A stretch of DNA of 64,000 nucleotides, from the NCBI GenBank assembly GCA_018398585.1, contig JAGTTD010000010.1, positions 7,914,501-7,978,500 on the forward strand, in the 5' to 3' direction. Made by a program: the position numbers and the translations under genes. Positions 37,101 to 45,364 of this stretch are shown piece by piece. The stretch's first letter is position 1. Each line of letters starts with the position of its first letter. Origin of the DNA: Simmondsia chinensis. Lineage: Eukaryota; Streptophyta; Magnoliopsida; Caryophyllales; Simmondsiaceae. The notes under the pieces were generated by a model. It was not told the origin of the DNA, searched no databases, and saw only the letters and a list, made by a program, of their open reading frames with translations.

Positions 37101-40100
37101 TTAGACTACTTTCATTCAGATCTTTGGGGACCTTCCAGGGTTGCATCCAGAGGTGGTTCCAGATACCTTTTGATGTTTATAGATGATTTCTTGAGGAAAG
37201 TTTGGATTTACTTCCTAAAACAGAAAAATAAAGTGTATGACACTTTCAAGAAATGGAAGATTTTACTTGAGAAGCAAACAGGGAAGTAGATTAAAAGGTT
37301 GAGGACAAATAATGACCTTGAATATGTTGAGGGTGACTTCAAGAAATTTTGTGAATATCATGGCATTGTCAGACATAGGACTTGCACAGGGAGACCCCAA
37401 CATAATGGAGTTGTAGAAAGATTGAATAGAACATTACTAGCGAAGGCTCATTGTATGTTGTCGAATGCTAGCTTGGGGAGAGAATTTTGGGCAGAGGCTG
37501 TAAACATGGCATGTCACTTCGTGAACCGGTCACCTCATACATCCCTTCAGTTGAAGACTCCAGAGGAGGTATGATCAGGATTCCCTACAGACTATTCTCA
37601 CTTAAGCATTTACAGTTGCCCTGCATATGCCTATGTGAATGAAGGAAAGCTAGAGCCCAAAGCCAAGAAGTGCATCTTTCTTGGTTATACCTCAGGTGTG
37701 AAAGGATTTCATTTATGGGATCCTAAGTCCCATAAATTTTTTACGAGTACAGATGTCAAATTCGATGAATCAACACCCTCTGTTACATGTGATTCTAGTC
37801 AGATACAGATGCCAGAGAAAGTTCAGCTACAGTTGGGTAGCACAGCTCAGCCGCAGAATGATCCCACAGAAAGTATACAAGTACCTCCAGCACAAATTTC
37901 TGATAGAACTAAAGAAGAAGAAACCGATCAGCGGGTGGAGCAGTATACTATAGCTAGGGGAAGACAGAAGAGACAAGCTAGACCACCATAGTGTTACGGT
38001 TATAAAGAAATGGTCACTTATGCTTTTACAATGGTTGAGACAAAGGATGACAGTGAGCCTTCCACCTGCTCAGAAGCTGTATCTAGAGCTGATTCCGAAA
38101 AATGGTTGATGGCAATGCATGAAGAGATGGAATCTTTGCAAAAGAACCAGACTTGGGAGCTTGTAAAATGACAAACTGGGAAGAGGATCACTGGATGCAA
38201 ATGGGTCTTCAAAAGAAAAGAAAGCATTCCAGGGTTGAAGATGCAAGGTATAAGGCATGATTGGTGGCCAAAGGCTACAGTCAGGTGCATGGAATTGATT
38301 TTCATGATGTTTTCTCACCTGTTGTAAGACATAGTTCCATTCGAGCACTACTTGCCCTAGTTGCCATGCATGACTTAGAGCTACAGCAACTTGACGTTAA
38401 AACTGCATTCTTGCATGTTCAGCGAGAAGAGAGTATCTACATGCATCAACCTGAGGGTTTTATTATTGAGGGAAAAGAAGACCATGTTTGCTTGTTGAAG
38501 AGGTCTCTTTATGGTTTGAGGCAATCACTAAGACAGTGGTACAAGAGATTTGATCAGTTCATGACCAGTCACAGGTTTTGTAGAAGTTAATATATAGCCG
38601 TGTCTATTTTAGACAAACTAGTATAGATTCATACATTTATCTTCTGTTATATGTTGATGACATGCTAATTGCCACTAGAGATATGCCTGAGATCAACAAT
38701 CTAAAAGCTCTGTTGAAGAGTGAATTTGAAATGAAAGATTTAGGAGTAGCTAAGAAGATACTTGGTATGGAGATCCAGAGGGACAGAAAAGTTGGAAAGT
38801 TATGCTTGACTCAAGAGAAGTATATTGAGAAGGCCCTGGAGCGCTTTCATATGAAAGATGCCAAACCAATTAGCATTCCTTTGGCAGCTCACTTCAAGCT
38901 TTCGGCCTTAGCTTCTCCACAGATAGTTGAAGAGATCAGGTATATGTCACATGTCCCATACTCCAGAGCAGTAGGTAGCATCATGTATGCCATGGTGTGT
39001 ATATGTCCAGATATCGCACATGCTGTTAGCTGCGCAAGTAGATACATGGCAAATCTGGTGAAAGAGTATTGACAAGTTGTTAAATGGATTCTGAGATATT
39101 TACGTGGCATTGCAGATAAATGCTTGGAGTTTGTTAGGAGCAGTGATTGTTTCGTTGGTTATGTTGATTCAGATTATGGTGGTGACTTTGATAAGAGGAA
39201 ATCTACCACAGGTTACGTCTTTTGTCTAGGGAACTATTCAATAAGTTGGAGAGCAAGCCTATAGTCAGTTACTTCACAATCAACTACAGAGGCATAATAT
39301 ATAGCTGTAACAAAAGGATTTAAAGAAGCTGTGTGGTTGAAGGGCCTAGTGGGTGAGCCTAGTGTTGATCAGCGTGCAGTTGTTGTTCATTGCGATAGCC
39401 AATGTACCATTCATTTAGCCAAGGATCAGATAACCCATCATGATAGGACAAAGCATATAGATGTGAAACATCACTTCATTCGAGATTTGATTGATGAGGG
39501 CAAGGTTGAATTGAAGAAGATTGGCAATATTGATAATTCCGTTGACATGTTCACTAAGGTTCTTCCAAGCAGCAAGTTCGAGCATTACTTGGACTTGATT
39601 GGGTTTACAATCTTGTTGAGGTAACCCCTTGAAGGGGTGTTTTGTGGAGAAGATGGAGAGCTTTTGTGACAAATTTGAGACAAGGTGAAGATTTATTATG
39701 TTATGTCTTAAATTTTTGGGCCCAAATTTCAAACTCTTTTTTTTCTGGGTCGGGTTATACCTGATTTTCTATCTTGTATTATGTATAAGCTCTTTTCTTA
39801 TCTAGGGTTTCAATTAAGAGTGTGTGTGAGCCATTTTTCTTTCAGCCAGAGAGAGAGAGAGAGAGAGAGAAGAGTCTTTTTGTAATTCTCCACAATTTCA
39901 ATCTTTAAAAGTTCTCTACCTCCGCCTGTGGTTTTCCCCCCTCGTTTGAGGGTTTTCCACATAAATATGTTGTCTTCGTTGTTTGTTCTCTTTTACTTTG
40001 TCGTTTACTTCTCGGATCCGTTTTAGTATCTAAATCGAACCCAAATCTTCGGTATTATTTCTTTTTTCACTCTAAAAAACTATATCAACACTCAATCAAA

Positions 40101-43100
40101 GCACCCGAGCATGACTTCCTTGATGCTCAGGTGAACCGTACTCAACATCAACCACCAACAAAACACTCTTACAATCATCTTTTTCTCCTAATCTTCCCCT
40201 ACCCTGATAAGTATAATTAATCCAATGTAAGGATAAATTTTCCCTCACCTCTAACAAAACGAAAATATTTTCAAAATTTTCCTTTTTATTTTCTTTGATC
40301 CATATTTTCTTTCGCCCAAATTTTCTTGACTACCAAAATTGTCCATTTCTTCTATATACCTTGATTTACAACACTTTAGTCCTCATGTTATTTAACTGTT
40401 TCCAAGGGATATATTTATTTCCTACCATTTTTCTATAATATTATCATAGTTTTACATCAACTTACACTATTTAAGATAATATTTGGAAGCACAGTTGCAT
40501 AATAGAGAATATGTCGTCAGTATGTAGACTTTAGATCAAAATTAGGACATGATGTTAAATATACCATAGCCATCATATTTAAGGAAGTTTAGTGGCTAAA
40601 TTGACATAAATAAAAGTATCATGGCTAAATTAATACGTATATTAAAAGTTAAAAAGACACCTTATGAAGGATTTGTTCGGCAAGAAGGGCATCTTTCGTA
40701 GCCTCTTCAGAAACGTGCTCCACAAATAAAGCTGCTTCCTTAAATTTAGTGTTATCAGGGAGGATCTCAGCTACATCTGACGACACTTTCTCAACCACCC
40801 CCGCCACCGTTTCCACCGTTTCTGCCACCTGCTCCGCCTCTTCCACTAGTACCTCCGCCTTTCCTGCATAATTAGGGTCAACAATTTGAACACCTTCTAA
40901 GAGGGTACCAACACGCAAGCACCTGATCCCATTAGAACTTCGAAGTTAAGCGTATTTGGGCGAGAGTAGTATCAAGATGGGTGACCTTCTGGGAAGTCCT
41001 CGTGCTACACCCAATTGGTTGGGGGTTCTCGGAAATAACTTCTCTTCAGGGTATCATCCTGAAGGGGGAAGGCTGCGTACATCCACCCCTAAGACTCTGC
41101 TTAGGCGGAAGCCTTTGGGACACTAAGAATGTTACTTTTAATTTGAACAGTGCATAGAATGCTTAGCTCTTGTAATTGAAGATTATATATAACGTTTGAA
41201 AAAAATGACCAAAAAGGGAATTTATTTAACTTTTTTTTTTTGAACAGTACAAACTCCTTTAGTAAGGAAGGGGAAGGAGGATGCCGAGCCTCGAACACTC
41301 GATCCCAAGGTGGCAGCACGCCTACCCAACCATTGGGCTAGAAGGGCTTTGGCGGAATTTACTTAACTTATATACACAAAAAAGGGGTCCTATTGAAAAA
41401 AAGAACCGATAATGAAAATATATTTTCAAAAAGGTCAATAAAGGCAACTTGTTTTCAAAAAAGATAAAGAAAGATAGATGAAAAAATGTTATAGCAGATG
41501 ACGTAATATACAAAAAGATAACTTGGTTAACGACATGATAATTATTGAAATTAATACCTTATAAGGAAGTATCAAAATTACAGCATCTTTTATAACTCAA
41601 TAATTCTATGTATATATTTCGCAAGGAAAATGCTTCACCCCACGAGGGGTGAGGCACGAATTTCATACGAAAAGGGAAAAAAAAAAAGAAAAAAGGAAAA
41701 CCATAAAAAGCTGTAGATTTTGCAGCGTTTTTGTGATTTTTCTTTTTTCTTTTTTATTTCGTGTAAATTTCGTGCGTCACCCTCTCATGGGGTGTAGTAC
41801 TATCCATTTTGAAAATATAATTTGATACATTTTTAGCTACATTTATCATTTTCAAAAAATAATATATACCTTCAATTGTGAGAAGGGATGGTCCTTTGGG
41901 CCACCAAAATGACACGAATAGAGTCAATGCTCCTAATGCCCATCTCACCCTGCAAGCATCGCAAATATGATAATTTCGGAAAGTCTTTATGTTAAATGAT
42001 ATATAGACTTGATGAATATATATATATATATATATAACACAGCGCGACAGCGGAAGATTAGAGGGACATGAAGGAAACGACGGCCTTACCTTTTATTTTA
42101 TTAAACTCTAATAAAAATTACAAGGGGTAAGATAAAATTCATACTAATTCTCTCTCTAGATAATAGAAGAATCAACATAATAAAATAAATCTAAGAAATT
42201 GGCTAATGAAACCCTAGATCTCCTCTTGTTTAAATAGAGGGACTTTTCTAATTTGACTCTAATTCTAATTTAAACTAACGGTTGAGATCGTAATCCGCGT
42301 GATAAATCCGACGGTTGAGATTGCAATCGGTGTGCTCACTTTTAAAATAAATAAATAAACAAATAAAATTAAATAAAGACTTTAAATATGAAATATTAAA
42401 ACAAATCCTAATCTAAATAAAACTCTATCTAAATCACACTAATAGTTCACGGCCTCTTCCATGTGACTTCATTAGTGGCGCCAAGATCCGGTGATGCCAA
42501 GCTTGAGCTTCTATCCTTTCCTTGCCGCTGTTAATCCCCACCGCCATGCTATCCACCAATCACGGATCCGGGATTGTCTCTTTCTGTCTATTCTTAGGGC
42601 CCAGTTCTTGTTTTTTTGAACCTTACCGGCTTCCTTAGCTTGACCTGCCAAGACTCATTTGGCAGCTGCATCATCCTCTCCCAGTTGCAGAGAATTCGTC
42701 CTAGAATTCGCCAATGGATCTTTCGGATTGCCTTCGCCATGTAAAGTTTCCTTATCTCACCCACTAGGCCTTTTGGATTCCAATGCATGTATCTAACCTC
42801 CAACCCCTGCCTCCGCCAATGACAATGCTAGCATGCAGTCCGCCATAGGAGGTTGAGCTGCATCATCCTCTCCTGATTGGAGAGAATTCGCCCTCGAATT
42901 TGTTGACGAAACATAAGGATCAACTTTACCCAACCATATGTCTTCATGCCTAGACTTCGTCTCGCCATCCCTGTCAAGACATCTGCCAAAGGTGAGGAAG
43001 ACTCACGGTACATGTTGATTTCGTTGGTGGATCTGTTGTCAGTATGCCCCCGCCAAGGATGTCCTAGTTTAGATGGTACAGGTGACGTGAACTCTACTTA

Positions 43101-45364
43101 GTGATAGGGCAGTCCCGATAACTCTTCTATCAGTACTTGGTGCTTCCATTGTGGATTTATCCAAAACTCTGTCACAGCTCCTGGTAACTCTCTTGCTCCT
43201 GTCACTTGTGTTGCTTCACTGTTGTCACGGTCCCGCCAAGTTCCATCCTTGGTTGGGGCTAGTATAGCAGATCCACCTTTCTATCTCGGCCGAATGTAGA
43301 TCATCACCAGTAACCCCCACATTAGGCATATGATGTACTCGTGCTCTACATTAGGCTCTACTCTTAGTAAAGGTTCCCAATTTAGCTGGTTCTATTCTTC
43401 TCTTGTTAGCGGTTCATAAGACGCCAACTCTTCTGGATAAGCCTTCCTTGAGTGACTTCTTTCCTCATCCAATTCCTGGAGAAGACCAATCAAGAGACGG
43501 TGAGTCTTCAAAGATCGGTTCTCCTTCTTCTACAAACTCCTGAAGTTCATCACGGAGGTAGGTGTCCACCCTCGTTCTTCAACGGTGGCGGTCCCGAGAA
43601 AGAGTCGATGCTGCCTCGACTCAGGGTCTGGTAGATCAGCAACCGATGCTAGGTTCTTGATCTTGTTCTTTACTTTTTTGTTTTAACCTGGTGTTAATGG
43701 GCGTTGGGGCTGGGTTCCTGGCTCTAAGTCAGGATTTGTCCCCAATTGAATCAAGCAACGCTCAATTTGCCTAAGTTTCTTCTCAACACCATCTAATCTT
43801 CGTTCGGTTTGAGCGCGTCGGTCTCGGTTAGGAACGTCCTTGATGGTAGTGTACCTTTGACATCTTGGGACCATCGTTTAGGAAGCGTTCTGTGCTCTGA
43901 TACCAACTGATGTAGCGTGATAGCGGAAGATTAGGGGATGGGAAGGAAACGATGGCCTTCCATTTTAATTTATTAAACTCTAATAAAAATTACGAGAGAA
44001 AAGATAAAATTCGTACTAATTCTCACTCTAAGGAATACAAGAATCAACATAATAAAATAAATATAAGAAATTGGCTAATGAAACCCTAGATCTCCTCTTG
44101 TTTAAATAGAGGAACTTTCCTAATTTGACTCTAATTCTAATTTAAACTCTAATTTGAACTAACAGTTGAGATTGTAATCCGCTTGATAAATCCAATGGCT
44201 AAGACGCAATCCGTGTGCTCACTTTTAAAATAAATAAATAAACAAATAAAATTAAATAAAGACTTTAAATTTGAAATATTAAAACAAATCCTAATCTAAA
44301 TAAAACTTTATCTAAATCACATTAACAGTTCACTACCCTCTTCCATGTGACTTCATTGGTGGCGCCAAGATCCGATGATGCCAAGCTTGAGCTTCTATCA
44401 CTTTCCTTGCCACTGTTAATCCCCACCACTAAGCTATCTGCCAATCACGGATCCGGGATTGTCTTTTTCTATCCATTCTTAGAGCCCGGTTCTTGTTATT
44501 TTTGAACCCTACCGGCTTCGTTAGCTTGACCCGCCAAGACCCATTTGACGGCTGTGTCATATAAACTACTTATTTAATTGTTGAAATCATCCCTTCCTAC
44601 CTGATATCAAACCCCCCCCCTTCCCCGAACAAATATGTGGCCCAAAATTATATCTCTTCCTCTCACCCTGTTACCTGATCAGTCATGCTTTACATATAAA
44701 AATTTTAAAAATTAACATTAATTAATTATTCTATTATAGATAGTAATTTTTTTTATCGCAGACTAGATGTATTATCCCACAACTCGTTAAAAATATTGAA
44801 CCACGAAAATCAATTGTTCTTATATTAAGGCCCCAAAACATACAAAAATAAACTGTAATGATAAGACTGTAAAAACTGCGCAGTTGACGAATTAAGTACC
44901 TAGTTTATTTACACCCACTTACATAAAAATGAATGGAGAGAAGTTCTTACCACTTGGGGAACCATGGATTAGGAGGCGATGGCTTTGGTGGCATAGAAAA
45001 TGTTTTGTCACTTTTTTTCCTGCCATGCACCCATAAAGATATCGCTTTTAAACTGATACCATACATGTAAATAATTAATTCTTTTAAAAGTTTAAGTTTT
45101 GAAGTAAATGCTCATGAATAGTTTCATATTCTAGCAAACTTACATCATTCCACTCGGAGAGGTAGCGAATCTAAACCCTAGTGGCAATACTTGCTGATAG
45201 CTGTTGTTGATCCTTCTCACCGGGAACGGAAAACCCAAAGGAAACCGTTGTTGTATGACGACATTATTGGAGCGAGACCGCCTGTAGAGTTCTAGAAGTT
45301 GTGCCAGACCTCGAAATCTATAGGGAGCCAAAGAGCTTGTTATGGGCATTTCTCTATCTTTCAT
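17170..45364 (-). CDS. Split gene: five exons, probable organelle-targeted single-span membrane protein
   Basis: Joining 45364-45144, 45019-44951, 41949-41870, 40863-40661 and 17262-17170 (minus strand) gives one continuous frame of 221 residues (216 from the second Met at 45349). All four introns are GT-AG and the phases agree (2, 2, 1, 0). Residues 1-72 are rich in Ser, Arg, Leu and poor in acid, like a plastid or mitochondrial transit peptide. A Pro-rich stretch (MPPKPSPPNPWFPKW, 83-97) precedes one hydrophobic segment (about 100-113). Residues 124-221 form charged amphipathic helices, including KFKEAALFVEHVSEEATKDALLAE. I do not recognise a named family. Introns are 124 bp, about 3.0 kb, about 1.0 kb and about 23.4 kb, filled with transposons. 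The intron 4 donor (GTGTCT) is weak, so correct splicing is the main doubt; exon 5 could belong to another copy. Confidence 0.65.
17263..18590. other. Left part of intron 4, no gene seen
   Basis: AT-rich sequence. Around 17935-18075 are GGAAAA/TTTTCC motifs and an AAACAAACAGCGCC end that resemble the 15702-16472 MITE family. No coding sequence is supported. Confidence 0.4.
18600..18980 (+). repeat. Upstream flank of copia, first copy of a tandem duplication
   Basis: This stretch, from GGTATTAACACAAACC through an (AT)n run and CTATATATAGGGACTTGAG to the edge of the copia LTR, is repeated almost exactly at 22087-22464. The repeat includes non-copia flank, so it arose by segmental duplication, not transposition. 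Its (CT)n tract and TATATATAG motif look like part of an older LTR. Confidence 0.75.
18981..19556 (+). mobile_element. Copia LTR, unit A (5' LTR)
   Basis: About 576 bp, starting TGCGTTGATGTATTTTC and ending in AACACCCACA. It matches the LTRs at 22465-23040 and 27591-28152. It contains the GTGTGTCGACACAC palindrome cluster at about 19093-19212. Gag sequence starts 42 bp downstream. Confidence 0.8.
19599..22084 (+). pseudogene. Copia unit A gag-pol, internally deleted and truncated
   Basis: The gag start at 19599 matches unit B, but stops follow at once (TAG at 19677 and others). Near 19985 about 525 bp are missing compared with unit B. The deletion joins GGTGG to GGCCACAAAACACG and removes the end of gag, the zinc knuckle and the DSG active site of the protease. 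GAG-pre-integrase (LWHHRLGHVNYRKM) and integrase follow (20190-21005, with SDRGGEY and GLAERKNRT intact), then reverse transcriptase pieces (21387-22084, with LYVDDMLIF). It ends abruptly at 22084, where the duplicated flank begins. Confidence 0.8.
22087..22464 (+). repeat. Upstream flank of copia, second copy
   Basis: A near-identical repeat of 18600-18980 with a longer (AT)n run (22103-22138). Its left edge abuts unit A reverse transcriptase at an AG microhomology, marking the duplication breakpoint. Confidence 0.75.
22465..23040 (+). mobile_element. Copia LTR, unit B (5' LTR)
   Basis: It starts TGCGTTGATATATTTTC and ends in AACACCCACA. The palindrome cluster is at about 22575-22696. It differs from unit A and from the 3' LTR at many scattered positions, so the insertion is not recent. 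Confidence 0.8.
23083..27018 (+). pseudogene. Copia unit B gag-pol polyprotein, several stops and frameshifts
   Basis: The frame starts at the ATG at 23083 (MASSLREM). A TAG at 23161 and another at 23752 interrupt gag. The zinc knuckle CWECHAPGHPRRDC is at about 23824-23865 and the protease motif WWVDSGATKHVC at about 23980-24010. A one-base loss near 24515 shifts the frame before integrase. In integrase the conserved Glu context reads ADRKKRT where unit A reads AERKNRT, so the third catalytic residue of DDE appears to be Asp. A TGA follows at 25190. Reverse transcriptase (about 25394-26323) has KARLVAKGFTQ and CLYVDDMLIFG. RNase H runs from about 26354 with ADSAMAAEFIALA and ends near 27018 in a shifted frame. 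It cannot make a working polyprotein. Confidence 0.87.
27591..28152 (+). mobile_element. Copia LTR, unit B (3' LTR)
   Basis: 562 bp, TGTTGATGTATTTTC to AACACCCACA, directly after the polypurine tract. It carries four near-palindromes of the GTGTGTCGACACAC type at about 27688-27808. Confidence 0.85.
28153..28392. other. Intron 4 sequence between elements
   Basis: 240 bp of CCAC/ATCA-rich sequence with no gene. Similar CCAC-rich sequence lies at 18080-18200 on the other side of the copia element, so this may be the original flank. Confidence 0.4.
28393..29922 (-). mobile_element. Short non-autonomous LTR retrotransposon
   Basis: The LTRs are 28393-28715 and 29598-29922, and the perfect target duplication CTTAT is at 28388-28392 and 29923-29927. 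On the minus strand the 5' LTR is followed directly by TGGTTTCAGAGC (initiator tRNA-Met primer site with one change). AGGAGGGAGATA precedes the 3' LTR. The internal region of 882 bp holds only a short gag-like frame (29402-29548). CCTTGAGGACAAGTGTG near the 3' LTR is shared in style with the RRM-carrying elements at 46.9-52.9 kb, so they may be distant relatives. Confidence 0.85.
29402..29548 (-). CDS. Gag-like leader peptide of the short LTR element
   Basis: A 48-residue frame starts at the first ATG after the primer site. It is charged and helical (RAEELRSQGAEIGEQFQRM) and ends DPWMENFAKL followed by TAA. It looks like the first part of a gag polyprotein cut short. Whether it is made is unknown. 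Confidence 0.35.
   Translation of the reverse strand: MPGNLSSKLKNQRAEELRSQGAEIGEQFQRMDLKDPKVDPWMENFAKL
30013..30467. mobile_element. Mutator-type MITE with perfect 9-bp duplication
   Basis: TTACATAAA is repeated exactly at 30004-30012 and 30468-30476. The ends are GGGTTTTTTTT and AAAAAAAACCC, and the arms are inverted copies containing AATGTCACA-type motifs and GTTTTTG/CAAAAAC. A 9-bp duplication is the Mutator signature. It is non-coding. Confidence 0.85.
30763..31327 (+). mobile_element. Gypsy-derivative 5' LTR
   Basis: 565 bp with TGGGAAGAC at the start and ACTTCA at the end, directly before the primer site. Promoter-like TATTTAAA lies at about 31123-31130. The homologous 3' copy is 33191-33756. 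Confidence 0.78.
31405..32225 (+). pseudogene. Gypsy gag leader and aspartic protease, broken
   Basis: Gag leader: RPLTLGKNKKVKDKIK and related sequence up to 31757, matching the minus-strand copy at 43683-43874. Protease: the catalytic triad region VIDSGSCENAIAEEA (DSG codons at 31906-31914) and, after a frameshift near 32090, the conserved MDTCHLLLGCSWQYD and KNTYSFIFEG. This layout is that of Ty3/gypsy retropepsins in plants. The frameshift and stops near 32140 disable it. Confidence 0.72.
32225..33169 (+). pseudogene. Gypsy linker region with paired C-terminal motif
   Basis: After the protease comes an acidic linker with near-repeats of PLFDEPMYDEPIFDKEEE. There is no reverse transcriptase. 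Two copies of one DNA motif follow, at about 32932-32978 and 33116-33163 (CTCTCC...GAGAGGATGATGCA). In one frame they read RGRILSNRERMMQP. The same pair occurs in the inverted element at 42.6-42.9 kb, so it is a stable part of this family's 3' end, next to the 3' LTR. Confidence 0.5.
33191..33756 (+). mobile_element. Gypsy-derivative 3' LTR
   Basis: 566 bp homologous to 30763-31327, preceded by a G-rich tract (GATTTGGGGGGTGAGG). It ends GCATCA. Confidence 0.78.
33757..35216. other. Intron 4 sequence, no gene seen
   Basis: AT-rich. 34320-34720 holds repetitive short phrases (AACTCACC.., CCTATTGAACTTT) of an uncharacterised degenerate repeat. Short frames here have no recognisable protein. Confidence 0.4.
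35222..35640 (+). mobile_element. TNT1-like 5' LTR
   Basis: About 419 bp from TGTTAGGTTGTG to TTTTCA. A promoter-like TGTATATAAGC is at 35337-35347, followed by a (GA)n tract at 35409-35424 and an AATAAA at 35465-35470. Confidence 0.8.
35690..39624 (+). pseudogene. TNT1-like gag-pol polyprotein, many stops
   Basis: Gag (UBN2 type) from about 35690 has the MKDLLTQNGLKKAL start region and at least six stops. The zinc knuckle CNYCHKKGHIKKYC is at about 36358-36399. Protease has WILDSGCSYHVC (36544-36579). GAG-pre-integrase (LWHMRLGHMGDKGLSEL) and integrase follow. In integrase the second catalytic Asp context reads RTNNDLEY instead of an Asp-containing RTDNG-type block, so it appears mutated; PQHNGVVERLNRT keeps the Glu. 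Reverse transcriptase runs 38261-39072 with LDVKTAFLH and LLYVDDMLIATRD. RNase H runs to 39624 with HCDSQCTIHLAKDQ and DRTKHIDVKHHFIRD. The element is dead. Confidence 0.87.
39699..40069 (+). mobile_element. TNT1-like 3' LTR
   Basis: 371 bp, TGTTATGTCTTAAATTTTTGGG to TTTTTTCA, homologous to 35222-35640 but about 50 bp shorter through small deletions. It contains a (GA)n run at about 39847-39869. Confidence 0.8.
40070..40660. other. Intron 4 sequence next to exon 4
   Basis: 590 bp of AT-rich sequence without a gene or clear repeat. It contains the 5' end of intron 4 on the minus strand. Confidence 0.45.
40661..40863 (-). CDS. Split gene, exon 4
   Basis: It runs from the acceptor ATTATGCAG to the donor AAG/GTGTCT and encodes 67 residues, starting KAEVLVEEAEQVAETVETVA. 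The composition (many Val, Glu, Ala, Lys) and lack of stops suggest real coding. Phase 1 at entry and phase 0 at exit fit exons 3 and 5. A degraded relative exists at 15078-15200, which supports that this is a genuine exon. Confidence 0.72.
40893..41139 (+). mobile_element. Chimeric 5S rRNA-SINE retroposon
   Basis: A 5S rRNA-like head (40905-41012) runs directly into a TS/Au-like SINE body (41013-41139). The SINE part reads GGTTGGGGGTTCTCGG, GGAAGGCTGCGTACATCCACC, then GCGGAAGCCTTTGGGACAC, matching the sense strand of SINE copies A-C. The 10-bp repeat AATTTGAACA at 40883-40892 and 41140-41149 looks like one target duplication for the whole unit, implying a single insertion of a fused RNA. It sits in intron 3 about 30 bp from the exon 4 splice acceptor, antisense to the gene. 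Confidence 0.65.
40905..41012 (+). pseudogene. 5S rRNA-derived sequence
   Basis: It aligns over about 108 bases with plant 5S rRNA: TACCAACACGCAAGCACC, GATCCCATTAGAAC, AAGTTAAGCGTATTTGGGC, GAGAGTAGTATCAAGATGGG, TGACCTTCTGGGAAGTCCTC. The first ten or so bases are missing. The internal promoter region is largely conserved with several changes, so polymerase III activity is possible but unproven. A Cassandra-type LTR (which carries 5S) is an alternative, but I see no LTR pair. Confidence 0.8.
41231..41353 (-). mobile_element. tRNA-derived SINE
   Basis: On the minus strand it has an A-box-like TAGCCCAATGGTTGGG and a B-box-like GTTCGAGGCTC about 40 bases later, and ends in a poly(A) run. The target duplication is 14 bp with one mismatch, GGAATTTATTTAAC (41217-41230) and GGAATTTACTTAAC (41354-41367). 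It belongs to a different family from the (TTG)n-tailed SINEs. It lies in intron 3 of the split gene, same strand. Confidence 0.8.
41870..41949 (-). CDS. Split gene, exon 3 (membrane segment)
   Basis: 80 bases between acceptor GCTTGCAG and donor GAAG/GTATAT. It encodes VRWALGALTLFVSFWWPKG and LLTIE, the single hydrophobic segment of the protein. It enters in phase 2 (TG/G, Trp) and leaves in phase 1 (G/GA, Gly). Confidence 0.7.
42035..44559 (-). mobile_element. Ty3/gypsy derivative, inverted relative inside intron 2
   Basis: On the minus strand the 5' LTR is 44559-43908 and the 3' LTR 42673-42035. GTTGGTATCAGAGC, the primer site, follows the 5' LTR (43907 downward). GGGAGAGGA precedes the 3' LTR. 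The internal 1.23 kb keeps the gag leader (43683-43874) and the paired CTCTCC/GAGAGAATTCG motifs at 42674-42720 and 42860-42900. The protease found in the plus-strand relative at 30763-33756 is deleted. The flanks are TA-rich, so the duplication is uncertain. Confidence 0.8.
43683..43874 (-). pseudogene. Gypsy gag leader
   Basis: A 63-residue frame from an ATG 34 bp inside the primer site: basic, coiled-coil-like (RRAQTERRLDGVEKKLRQIE), ending in NPDLEPGTQPQRPLTPG and a stop. It is nearly the same as the leader in the element at 30763-33756 (NPDLKPGTQPQRPLTLG), which shows the two are one family. Confidence 0.6.
44951..45019 (-). CDS. Split gene, exon 2
   Basis: 69 bases between acceptor CATGGCAG and donor AAGTG/GTAAGA. 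It encodes KKSDKTFSMPPKPSPPNPWFPK, a Pro-rich hinge before the membrane segment. It enters in phase 2 (AT/G) and leaves in phase 2 (TG/G). Confidence 0.68.
45144..45364 (-). CDS. Split gene, exon 1 (transit peptide)
   Basis: From ATG at 45364 or, more likely, the second in-frame ATG at 45349, to the donor GAATGAT/GTAAGT, a near-consensus splice site. The encoded segment (PITSSLAPYRFRGLAQLLEL, then Arg/Ser/Asn-rich and Phe/Pro-rich stretches, ending FRFATSPSGM) is typical of an organelle presequence. Intron 1 is only 124 bp. Confidence 0.68.

Larger units (their letters stand above)
35222..40069 (+). mobile_element. Ty1/copia retrotransposon, TNT1-like
   Basis: The 5' LTR is 35222-35640 and the 3' LTR 39699-40069, sharing AAATTTTTGGGCCCA, the GTGTGTGAGCC and CTACCTCCGCC blocks. 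The primer site TGGTATCAGAACCC lies at 35644-35657, as in initiator tRNA-Met primed elements. Flanks CTCCA and CTCTA form a 4-of-5 target duplication. The pol sequences look like the TNT 1-94 group. The coding region is broken throughout. Confidence 0.88.

Noticed and set aside
40905..41012. Functional 5S rRNA gene
   Set aside because: The 5' end is missing, there are several changes, there is no tandem array, and it is fused to a SINE inside an intron.
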